From Lithobates sylvaticus (taxonomy: Eukaryota > Chordata > Amphibia > Anura > Ranidae), in NCBI GenBank assembly GCA_028564925.1, contig CM053034.1:90253160-90317159 (forward strand): 64,000 nt of DNA, given 5' to 3'. Position 1 is the first letter of the stretch. Every line of letters begins with the position of its first letter. Shown here one piece after another: positions 1 to 10,558 of this stretch. Under the pieces are notes generated by a model that made no database searches, had not been told where the DNA came from, and worked only from the letters and a program-made list of their open reading frames with translations. Position numbers and translations under genes: made by a program.

Positions 1-855
1 CGATAAAGGGGGGAAGAAAGGGGAAGGCAGCGGGCTCCATAATAAATGAATAGGGGCTTGTGTATAAAAGGATAATGTCAGATTAAACATTGTTTGAAAA
101 AATTAAAATTAGATTAATATAATGGAGCAATTTTAGTAACTGGTGGTTGGGATAAACATCCCATGGAACCCATGCAAACTACAAACATCGCAGGCATCTA
201 CGGTACAATGGGGCACAGAGTTAAAGACCATGATGGGGTACATCATGGTAGAGGGTAGGCTGATAGCCTGTGGTAAAAATAATAATTTGTGTCTGGCCCA
301 ACCAATAGATGCCTGGGGTGAGTGACTGCATAGTGGTTCACCGTTACAACACATTATAGTTAGTAAGCTTAGAATAGTTATATGTAACGAGAGGCTCTCC
401 CCCATCAGACACGTGGTCGAGAGGGGGGGTTAAAGATGCTGACGAGGGATCAGTATTGGAGACGGGCCGAATGGGGGGCAAAGGGGGGGCCCTAACCATC
501 GGGTCGTTCAACAAAATGAATCCCGCTCAGCTGGGGGCCGGGTGTGTTATCCACCCAATAAATGTGAGAAAATGTTTAGCCTCTTATGGAGAATTGAAAA
601 ATTGAACATGAATAGGGGGTGTACCATCATCCAGGAATCAAGTAATGTAAAAACTGGGAGTCTAGTCCCCAACTAGGCTACCAGAGAGGAGGGGGGCCAG
701 TTGGACTATCGCGGTACAATAACACTAGTATAACACAGGAAAATATACAATTTACAGAAGATTTTATTGATGCCGTAAGACAGTTAAAAGATAAAAGAAT
801 ACATAAACACTCTACACGATGTGTCACCACATGTATGTTCATAATGGTACAGTTG

Positions 856-922
856 ATCACAGATATGATTTTCCTCAACTAGTTTCGCGGACAAGCCGCT
901 TCATCTGGAGGTTATCTGTGAT
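856..922 (-). ncRNA. Hammerhead-ribozyme-like fold, array copy 1
   Basis: On the minus strand a 10-bp outer stem (ATCACAGATA with TATCTGTGAT) and a 4-bp inner stem (CCTC with GAGG) enclose a core reading CAGATGA, then a GCGG/CCGC hairpin, then GAAAC and GTT. This matches the CUGAUGA - stem II - GAAA - stem III - NUH layout of hammerhead ribozymes. Two deviations are visible: A at the position of U4, and one extra A before stem II. Hammerheads are known in Penelope-like retroelements and in salamander satellite DNA. Cleavage activity cannot be judged by reading. Confidence 0.5.
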
Positions 923-3217
923 TAGATCAAAAAAACAGTAATGTAAAATAATCAATAAAACAAAATAAGAGAGCATCAAGCTTTGCAAATCTTCAAAGGT
1001 TGGAATGGGGAATGGGGGGGCCTCAGCTGCTTACCCATGCTTTAACGGACATCAGGCGCAGAGTGCTACCACCTATTGGATGGTCTCCCGCGGCAACTCG
1101 GGGGTGCTACTAAGTATGCTAGGCGGAATCTAGGTATATCAATATGAGGATAATCATGGTTACAATGGGACCAAGTCATTTAGCCAATTTGGTGAGGTGT
1201 GGGGACTGGGGTTGATGTGCAGGTAAGTGAGGGTGGTGAAACAAAGTGAGGAAGGGGAGTGGGATAGGGGTGGGAGGGAGACGGGGAGATAGTGTGAATT
1301 GTTGGTAAAAAATGGGGTGCATGTGAATTTGGAAAGGGGAATAGAAAAGAGGGGTATGTGTGTGTGGTGTGGGTGGGGATGATTTTATATGGGAGGAAAG
1401 TGTAGGAAACCAAGTGGAGGGGAAAAAAGAGGTGCAGTGTGAAAATGACCCCCCGACAAGGGGGGGGGGGGGAAAGGGGAAATGAGGAGGGGGGGATGTG
1501 TGCCAAGGTGCACCATTTGTGTTGGGATACAGAAAAAAACATATAAAGAACGGAGTGAGGCAAACATTGTTAAAGCAAATACAGTATAGTGACACCAGGA
1601 AAATCGGGAGTGTGATGGTGAAGTGATGGGACAAGAGGGAAAAAAAAGGGGGGAAAAGAGGCTGGGAAGCCCGGTGAGGGGAAAAGGAATGATACGTGAA
1701 GAGAATATGCAATAAAAAAATGTTGTGGAACTAATGTAGGTAAGTGGGGTGAGAAGAGATGGTAAATACCTGGTAATAGTGTTGTTGGGTGATGGGGGAT
1801 TCCCGGGCGGATATCCCCACTGGAAGTAATGGTGGACATATCTGGTTCCAGTATACAGCCATAGAGACAACACATCAGGGGTGAAAACTTGGTAAGGTTC
1901 ACCCCCATACAGGTGACTCCTATAAAGGAGCATATGGTAATGGGTTAAGATTGGAAGACCAATATTCCATGGTAGGGTATACTAGGTCGGGGTACAACAA
2001 AGATTAATGTACTTTTGGTTGTCTACTTACTGAGGGCTGGCTGGAACATGCAAACCCGTGGTCCCTGTTCCGCAGCACATCTGAACAGGTGAATACCTGT
2101 TGTTATATAGCACCCAACCGTGCGTCGCCCAGATGACTCTTGCCGGCGCCGGCAAGTGACGACGCAGGGTCAGTGCTCCCGCATTACGCACGCGCAGTGC
2201 TGTTCAGACGCGCGTGCGCTCTGGCCCCACAGCTAAGGGAACAGGTCCCTGTCGGGGCCAGTGCAGGGGGAGGAGCGTCCCGTATGGGACCATCTCTCCT
2301 TCCTGGGAGCTCACCGAGCTGCCGTAAAGAGACACTGGTGGAGCACTCTGTCCCCATGCCAACGATAAAGGGGGGAAGAAAGGGGAAGGCAGCGGGCTCC
2401 ATAATAAATGAATAGGGGCTTGTGTATAAAAGGATAATGTCAGATTAAACATTGTTTGAAAAAATTAAAATTAGATTAATATAATGGAGCAATTTTAGTA
2501 ACTGGTGGTTGGGATAAACATCCCATGGAACCCATGCAAACTACAAACATCGCAGGCATCTACGGTACAATGGGGCACAGAGTTAAAGACCATGATGGGG
2601 TACATCATGGTAGAGGGTAGGCTGATAGCCTGTGGTAAAAATAATAATTTGTGTCTGGCCCAACCAATAGATGCCTGGGGTGAGTGACTGCATAGTGGTT
2701 CACCGTTACAACACATTATAGTTAGTAAGCTTAGAATAGTTATATGTAACGAGAGGCTCTCCCCCATCAGACACGTGGTCGAGAGGGGGGGTTAAAGATG
2801 CTGACGAGGGATCAGTATTGGAGACGGGCCGAATGGGGGGCAAAGGGGGGGCCCTAACCATCGGGTCGTTCAACAAAATGAATCCCGCTCAGCTGGGGGC
2901 CGGGTGTGTTATCCACCCAATAAATGTGAGAAAATGTTTAGCCTCTTATGGAGAATTGAAAAATTGAACATGAATAGGGGGTGTACCATCATCCAGGAAT
3001 CAAGTAATGTAAAAACTGGGAGTCTAGTCCCCAACTAGGCTACCAGAGAGGAGGGGGGCCAGTTGGACTATCGCGGTACAATAACACTAGTATAACACAG
3101 GAAAATATACAATTTACAGAAGATTTTATTGATGCCGTAAGACAGTTAAAAGATAAAAGAATACATAAACACTCTACACGATGTGTCACCACATGTATGT
3201 TCATAATGGTACAGTTG

Positions 3218-3284
3218 ATCACAGATATGATTTTCCTCAACTAGTTTCGCGGACAAGCCGCTTCATCTGGAGGTTATCTGTGAT
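3218..3284 (-). ncRNA. Hammerhead-like fold, array copy 2
   Basis: Same fold and same sequence as at 856-922, one unit further on. The flanking 10-bp stem is preserved. Confidence 0.5.
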
Positions 3285-5580
3285 TAGATCAAAAAAACAG
3301 TAATGTAAAATAATCAATAAAACAAAATAAGAGAGCATCAAGCTTTGCAAATCTTCAAAGGTTGGAATGGGGAATGGGGGGGCCTCAGCTGCTTACCCAT
3401 GCTTTAACGGACATCAGGCGCAGAGTGCTACCACCTATTGGATGGTCTCCCGCGGCAACTCGGGGGTGCTACTAAGTATGCTAGGCGGAATCTAGGTATA
3501 TCAATATAAGGATAATCATGGTTACAGTGGGACCAAGTCATTTAGCCAATTTAGTGAGGTGTGGGGACTGGGGTTGATGTGCAGGTAAGTGAGGGTGGTG
3601 AAACAAAGTGAGGAAGGGGAGTGGGATAGGGGTGGGAGGGAGACGGGGAGATAGTGTGAATTGTTGGTAAAAAATGGGGTGCATGTGAATTTGGAAAGGG
3701 GAATAGAAAAGAGGGGTATGTGTGTGTGGTGTGGGTGGGGATGATTTTATATGGGAGGAAAGTGTAGGAAACCAAGTGGAGGGGAAAAAAGAGGTGCAGT
3801 GTGAAAATGACCCCCCGACAAGGGGGGGGGGGGGGAAAGGGGAAATGAGGAGGGGGGGATGTGTGCCAAGGTGCACCATTTGTGTTGGGATACAGAAAAA
3901 AACATATAAAGAACGGAGTGAGGCAAACATTGTTAAAGCAAATACAGTATAGTGACACCAGGAAAATCGGGAGTGTGATGGTGAAGTGATGGGACAAGAG
4001 GGAAAAAAAAGGGGGGAAAAGAGGCTGGGAAGCCCGGTGAGGGGAAAAGGAATGATACGTGAAGAGAATATGCAATAAAAAAATGTTGTGGAACTAATGT
4101 AGGTAAGTGGGGTGAGAAGAGATGGTAAATACCTGGTAATAGTGTTGTTGGGTGATGGGGGATTCCGGGGCGGATATCCCCACTGGAAGTAATGGTGGAC
4201 ATATCTGGTTCCAGTATACAGCCATAGAGACAACACATCAGGGGTGAAAACTTGGTAAGGTTCACCCCCATACAGGTGACTCCTATAAAGGAGCATATGG
4301 TAATGGGTTAAGATTGGAAGACCAATATTCCATGGTAGGGTATACTAGGTCGGGGTACAACAAAGATTAATGTACTTTTGGTTGTCTACTTACTGAGGGC
4401 TGGCTGGAACATGCAAACCCGTGGTCCCTGTTCCGCAGCATATCTGAACAGGTGAATACCTGTTGTTATATAGCACCCAACCGTGCGTCGCCCAGATGAC
4501 TCTTGCCGGCGCCGGCAAGTGACGACGCAGGGTCAGTGCTCCCGCATTACGCACGCGCAGTGCTGTTCAGACGCGCGTGCGCTCTGGCCCCACAGCTAAG
4601 GGAACAGGTCCCTGTCGGGGCCAGTGCAGGGGGAGGAGCGTCCCGTATGGGACCATCTCTCCTTCCTGGGAGCTCACCGAGCTGCCGTAAAGAGACACTG
4701 GTGGAGCACTCTGTCCCCATGCCAACGACAAAGGGGGGAAGAAAGGGGAAGGCAGCGGGCTCCATAATAAATGAATAGGGGCTTGTGTATAAAAGGATAA
4801 TGTCAGATTAAACATTGTTTGAAAAAATTAAAATTAGATTAATATAATGGAGCAATTTTAGTAACTGGTGGTTGGGATAAACATCCCATGGAACCCATGC
4901 AAACTACAAACATCGCAGGCATCTACGGTACAATGGGGCACAGAGTTAAAGACCATGATGGGGTACATCATGGTAGAGGGTAGGCTGATAGCCTGTGGTA
5001 AAAATAATAATTTGTGTCTGGCCCAACCAATAGATGCCTGGGGTGAGTGACTGCATAGTGGTTCACCGTTACAACACATTATAGTTAGTAAGCTTAGAAT
5101 AGTTATATGTAACGAGAGGCTCTCCCCCATCAGACACGTGGTCGAGAGGGGGGGTTAAAGATGCTGACGAGGGATCAGTATTGGAGACGGGCCGAATGGG
5201 GGGCAAAGGGGGGGCCCTAACCATCGGGTCGTTCAACAAAATGAATCCCGCTCAGCTGGGGGCCGGGTGTGTTATCCACCCAATAAATGTGAGAAAATGT
5301 TTAGCCTCTTATGGAGAATTGAAAAATTGAACATGAATAGGGGGTGTACCATCATCCAGGAATCAAGTAATGTAAAAACTGGGAGTCTAGTCCCCAACTA
5401 GGCTACCAGAGAGGAGGGGGGCCAGTTGGACTATCGCGGTACAATAACACTAGTATAACACAGGAAAATATACAATTTACAGAAGATTTTATTGATGCCG
5501 TAAGACAGTTAAAAGATAAAAGAATACATAAACACTCTACACGATGTGTCACCACATGTATGTTCATAATGGTACAGTTG

Positions 5581-5647
5581 ATCACAGATATGATTTTCCT
5601 CAACTAGTTTCGCGGACAAGCCGCTTCATCTGGAGGTTATCTGTGAT
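5581..5647 (-). ncRNA. Hammerhead-like fold, array copy 3
   Basis: Same fold as at 856-922, unchanged in the third unit. Confidence 0.5.
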
Positions 5648-7943
5648 TAGATCAAAAAAACAGTAATGTAAAATAATCAATAAAACAAAATAAGAGAGCA
5701 TCAAGCTTTGCAAATCTTCAAAGGTTGGAATGGGGAATGGGGGGGCCTCAGCTGCTTACCCATGCTTTAACGGACATCAGGCGCAGAGTGCTACCACCTA
5801 TTGGATGGTCTCCCGCGGCAACTCGGGGGTGCTACTAAGTATGCTAGGCGGAATCTAGGTATATCAATATAAGGATAATCATGGTTACAGTGGGACCAAG
5901 TCATTTAGCCAATTTAGTGAGGTGTGGGGACTGGGGTTGATGTGCAGGTAAGTGAGGGTGGTGAAACAAAGTGAGGAAGGGGAGTGGGATAGGGGTGGGA
6001 GGGAGACGGGGAGATAGTGTGAATTGTTGGTAAAAAATGGGGTGCATGTGAATTTGGAAAGGGGAATAGAAAAGAGGGGTATGTGTGTGTGGTGTGGGTG
6101 GGGATGATTTTATATGGGAGGAAAGTGTAGGAAACCGAGTGGAGGGGAAAAAAGAGGTGCAGTGTGAAAATGACCCCCCGACAAGGGGGGGGGGGAGGGG
6201 AAATGAGGAGGGGGGGATGTGTGCCAAGGTGCACCATTTGTGTTGGGATACAGAAAAAAAACATATAAAGAACGGAGTGAGGCAAACATTGTTAAAGCAA
6301 ATACAGTATAGTGACACCAGGAAAATCGGGAGTGTGATGGTGAAGTGATGGGACAAGAGGGAAAAAAAAAAAGGGGGGGAAAAGAGGCTGGGAAGCCCGG
6401 TGAGGGGAAAAGGAATGATACGTGAAGAGAATATGCAATAAAAAAATGTTGTGGAACTAATGTGGGTAAGTGGGGTGAGAAGAGATGGTAAATACCTGGT
6501 AATAATGTTGTTGGGTAATGGGGGATTCCCGGGCGGATATCCCCACTGGAAGTAATGGTGGACATATCTGGTTCCAGTATACAGCCATAGAGACAACACA
6601 TCAGGGGTGAAAACTTGGTAAGGTTCACCCCCATACAGGTGGCTCCTATAAAGGAGCATATGGTAATGGGTTAAGATTGGAAGACCAATATTCCATGGTA
6701 GGGTATACTAGGTCGGGGTACAACAAAGATTAATGTACTTTTGGTTGTCTACTTACTGAGGGCTGGCTGGAACATGCAAACCCGTGGTCCCTATTCCGCA
6801 GCACATCTGAACAGGTGAATACCTGTTGTTATATAGCACCCAACCGTGCGTCGCCCAGATGACTCTTGCCGGCGCCGGCAAGTGACGACGCAGGGTCAGT
6901 GCTCCCGCATTACGCACGCGCAGTGCTGTTCAGACGCGCGTGCGCTCTGGCCCCACAGCTAAGGGAACAGGTCCCTGTCGGGGCCAGTGCAGGGGGAGGA
7001 GCGTCCCGTATGGGACCATCTCTCCTTCCTGGGAGCTCACCGAGCTGCCGTAAAGAGACACTGGTGGAGCACTCTGTCCCCATGCCAACGATAAAGGGGG
7101 GAAGAAAGGGGAAGGCAGCGGGCTCCATAATAAATGAATAGGGGCTTGTGTATAAAAGGATAATGTCAGATTAAACATTGTTTGAAAAAATTAAAATTAG
7201 ATTAATATAATGGAGCAATTTTAGTAACTGGTGGTTGGGATAAACATCCCATGGAACCCATGCAAACTACAAACATCGCAGGCATCTACGGTACAATGGG
7301 GCACAGAGTTAAAGACCATGATGGGGTACATCATGGTAGAGGGTAGGCTGATAGCCTGTGGTAAAAATAATAATTTGTGTCTGGCCCAACCAATAGATGC
7401 CTGGGGTGAGTGACTGCATAGTGGTTCACCGTTACAACACATTATAGTTAGTAAGCTTAGAATAGTTATATGTAACGAGAGGCTCTCCCCCATCAGACAC
7501 GTGGTCGAGAGGGGGGGTTAAAGATGCTGACGAGGGATCAGTATTGGAGACGGGCCGAATGGGGGGCAAAGGGGGGGCCCTAACCATCGGGTCGTTCAAC
7601 AAAATGAATCCCGCTCAGCTGGGGGCCGGGTGTGTTATCCACCCAATAAATGTGAGAAAATGTTTAGCCTCTTATGGAGAATTGAAAAATTGAACATGAA
7701 TAGGGGGTGTACCATCATCCAGGAATCAAGTAATGTAAAAACTGGGAGTCTAGTCCCCAACTAGGCTACCAGAGAGGAGGGGGGCCAGTTGGACTATCGC
7801 GGTACAATAACACTAGTATAACACAGGAAAATATACAATTTACAGAAGATTTTATTGATGCCGTAAGACAGTTAAAAGATAAAAGAATACATAAACACTC
7901 TACACGATGTGTCACCACATGTATGTTCATAATGGTACAGTTG

Positions 7944-8010
7944 ATCACAGATATGATTTTCCTCAACTAGTTTCGCGGACAAGCCGCTTCATCTGGAGGT
8001 TATCTGTGAT
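7944..8010 (-). ncRNA. Hammerhead-like fold, array copy 4
   Basis: Same fold as at 856-922, in the truncated fourth unit. Confidence 0.5.
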
Positions 8011-8269
8011 TAGATCAAAAAAACAGTAATGTAAAATAATCAATAAAACAAAATAAGAGAGCATCAAGCTTTGCAAATCTTCAAAGGTTGGAATGGGGAA
8101 TGGGGGGGCCTCAGCTGCTTACCCATGCTTTAACGGACATCAGGCGCAGAGTGCTACCACCTATTGGATGGTCTCCCGCGGCAACTCGGGGGTGCTACTA
8201 AGTATGCTAGGCGGAATCTAGGTATATCAATATAAGGATAATCATGGTTACAGTGGGACCAAGTCTCAA

Positions 8270-8450
8270 CAGCACTGCGCGTGCGTAATGCGGGAGCACT
8301 GACCCTGCGTCGTCACTTGCCGGCGCCGGCAAGAGTCATCTGGGCGACGCACGGTTGGGTGCTATATAACAACAGGTATTCACCTGTTCAGATGTGCTGC
8401 GGAACAGGGACCACGGGTTTGCATGTTCCAGCCAGCCCTCAGTAAGTAGA
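8270..8450 (+). promoter_or_regulatory. Putative core promoter and splice donor of the repeat unit
   Basis: Shown in the inverted copy, where the unit reads on the plus strand. A CpG-rich block with alternating GCGCGTGCG-type motifs and a perfect 18-bp palindrome is followed by TATATAA (8363-8369). About 75 bases later comes GTAAGT (from 8442), a good vertebrate splice donor, and a CTTTATAG acceptor-like site lies near 8550. The equivalents in the direct copies are on the minus strand (TATA at 2103-2109 and one unit apart). This suggests an RNA polymerase II transcription unit. It is inference from motifs only. Confidence 0.4.
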
Positions 8451-9548
8451 CAACCAAAAGTACATTAATCTTTGTTGTACCCCGACCTAGTATACCCTAC
8501 CATGGAATATTGGTCTTCCAATCTTAACCCATTACCATATGCTCCTTTATAGGAGTCACCTGTATGGGGGTGAACCTTACCAAGTTTTCACCCCTGATGT
8601 GTTGTCTCTATGGCTGTATACTGGAACCAGATATGTCCACCATTACTTCCAGTGGGGATATCCGCCCGGGAATCCCCCATCACCCAACAACACTATTACC
8701 AGGTATTTACCATCTCTTCTCACCCCACTTACCTACATTAGTTCCACAACATTTTTTTATTGCATATTCTCTTCACGTATCATTCCTTTTCCCCTCACCG
8801 GGCTTCCCAGCCTCTTTTCCCCCCTTTTTTTTCCCTCTTGTCCCATCACTTCACCATCACACTCCCGATTTTCCTGGTGTCACTATACTGTATTTGCTTT
8901 AACAATGTTTGCCTCACTCCGTTCTTTATATGTTTTTTTCTGTATCCCAACACAAATGGTGCACCTTGGCACACATCCCCCCCTCCTCATTTCCCCCCCC
9001 CCCCCCCCCCCTTGTCGGGGGGTCATTTTCACACTGCACCTCTTTTTTCCCCTCCACTTGGTTTCCTACACTTTCCTCCCATATAAAATCATCCCCACCC
9101 ACACCACACACACATACCCCTCTTTTCTATTCCCCTTTCCAAATTCACATGCACCCCATTTTTTACCAACAATTCACACTATCTCCCCGTCTCCCTCCCA
9201 CCCCTATCCCACTCCCCTTCCTCACTTTGTTTCACCACCCTCACTTACCTGCACATCAACCCCAGTCCCCACACCTCACTAAATTGGCTAAATGACTTGG
9301 TCCCACTGTAACCATGATTATCCTTATATTGATATACCTAGATTCCGCCTAGCATACTTAGTAGCACCCCCGAGTTGCCGCGGGAGACCATCCAATAGGT
9401 GGTAGCACTCTGCGCCTGATGTCCGTTAAAGCATGGGTAAGCAGCTGAGGCCCCCCCATTCCCCATTCCAACCTTTGAAGATTTGCAAAGCTTGATGCTC
9501 TCTTATTTTGTTTTATTGATTATTTTACATTACTGTTTTTTTGATCTA

Positions 9549-9615
9549 ATCACAGATAACCTCCAGATGAAGCGGCTTGTCCGCGAAACTAGTTGAGGAA
9601 AATCATATCTGTGAT
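9549..9615 (+). ncRNA. Hammerhead-like fold, inverted copy
   Basis: Plus-strand version of the fold seen in the direct copies. The outer stems are 9549-9558 and 9606-9615, and the core runs about 9563-9595. An AATAAA signal follows about 90 bases downstream (near 9704), as expected for a transcript-borne ribozyme near a 3' end. Confidence 0.5.
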
Positions 9616-9871
9616 CAACTGTACCATTATGAACATACATGTGGTGACACATCGTGTAGAGTGTTTATGTATTCTTTTATCTTTTAACTGTCTTACGGCA
9701 TCAATAAAATCTTCTGTAAATTGTATATTTTCCTGTGTTATACTAGTGTTATTGTACCGCGATAGTCCAACTGGCCCCCCTCCTCTCTGGTAGCCTAGTT
9801 GGGGACTAGACTCCCAGTTTTTACATTATGTATTTTGTTATATTAACATATTAACTTACATGTTATATATA

Positions 9872-10012
9872 TTTTTCATTTAAAAGTTTTTATTGAGCAC
9901 AACAGACAGGGCAAAAAAGTCCAACAACATACATTTGTACATTAGAAAAGGGATAATCAGTATAGCAATAACAATATAGCAACCCTTATCCAGAGCCTAA
10001 TGAAATCGCTGG
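9872..10012 (-). mobile_element. Short L1-type LINE 3' tail
   Basis: The plus strand starts with a T-rich run and AAAGTTTTTATTG, the reverse of an AATAAA-bearing LINE 3' end. It lies directly against the 3' end of the larger LINE at 10013-13590. It is probably a separate 5'-truncated insertion; similar short tails occur at 41955 and 60689. No target duplication was resolved. Confidence 0.5.
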
Positions 10013-10558
10013 TAGTTTTTAACAAAAGTGAACTTTATTCATGTTCAGTATATACAGGTCAGTTTACAGTACATTGCCAGTTAAAGTAAAATATCAATAT
10101 AGTTATAGCTACAATATTCACAGTCAAATATAATGTTCATAGTCAATAAGTACGTATTTGGAACTAGAGTCCGTATATCCTGGATTGTTCAGCATAACAT
10201 GAGGGGAGAAGGGGGAGGGAGAGAGGGCAGGGTCCAGGTGGAGGGGGAGTATGAGGAGAAAAGAGGGGGGGAGAGGAGAGGCGAGAGGGGAGGGGGGGTC
10301 CAAAATACATACACCTATAGTTCCCAATTCCTGATCCATACCACTGGATTAAGAGTCTGCATCTGGTTCAGGGGGAGACAACTCCAGTGGCAAGGATCCC
10401 CAAGAGTCTATCCAGGAAGACCATACCATGTCGAACTTATTCGGGCAACTTCTATTGACATATGTTATTTTATACAGTGGTAAAACAGCATTCAGGGTAT
10501 TTCTCCAGGTGGTGATGGTGGGCGGGAGCTTGGACCTCCATTTCAACAAGATCTCCCT

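Larger units (their letters stand above)
1..8265. repeat. Tandem array of a 2.36-kb unit (about 3.5 copies)
   Basis: Near-identical units begin at 1, 2363, 4726 and 7089, giving periods of 2362, 2363 and 2363 bp; the fourth copy stops at 8265. Copies differ by scattered substitutions and by the length of a G tract near 1460, 3820 and 6185. The array runs off the left edge, so its full size is unknown. Read on the minus strand, each unit shows a CpG-rich block with an 18-bp perfect palindrome (2139-2156), a TATA-like box (2103-2109), a GTAAGT donor-like site, a pyrimidine-rich stretch, a hammerhead-like fold and an AATAAA signal. Pro-rich open frames of up to 252 codons lie in the pyrimidine-rich strand and look like composition effects. 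No known family recognised. Confidence 0.95.
8268..9828 (-). repeat. Partial inverted copy of the 2.36-kb unit
   Basis: This segment is the reverse complement of positions 643-2204 of the first copy. The direct array breaks at 8265 and the inverted copy starts within three bases. As a result 7728-8265 and about 9290-9828 form inverted arms of about 540 bp around a 1-kb spacer. Similarity ends sharply at 9828, where unique A/T-rich sequence begins. The homopolymer tract (about 8993-9011) is longer here than in the direct copies. The junction could be a real rearrangement at the array edge or an assembly artefact. Confidence 0.93.

Noticed and set aside
1176-9295. Open frames of 112-252 codons in the array unit, rich in Pro, Ser, His and Phe
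   Set aside because: They overlap in two or three frames over the pyrimidine-rich strand, change with the homopolymer length between copies, and match no domain. Composition explains them.
1-9828. Ribosomal DNA spacer as an identity for the array
   Set aside because: No rRNA sequence is present and the unit is too short for a full rDNA unit; nothing supports it.
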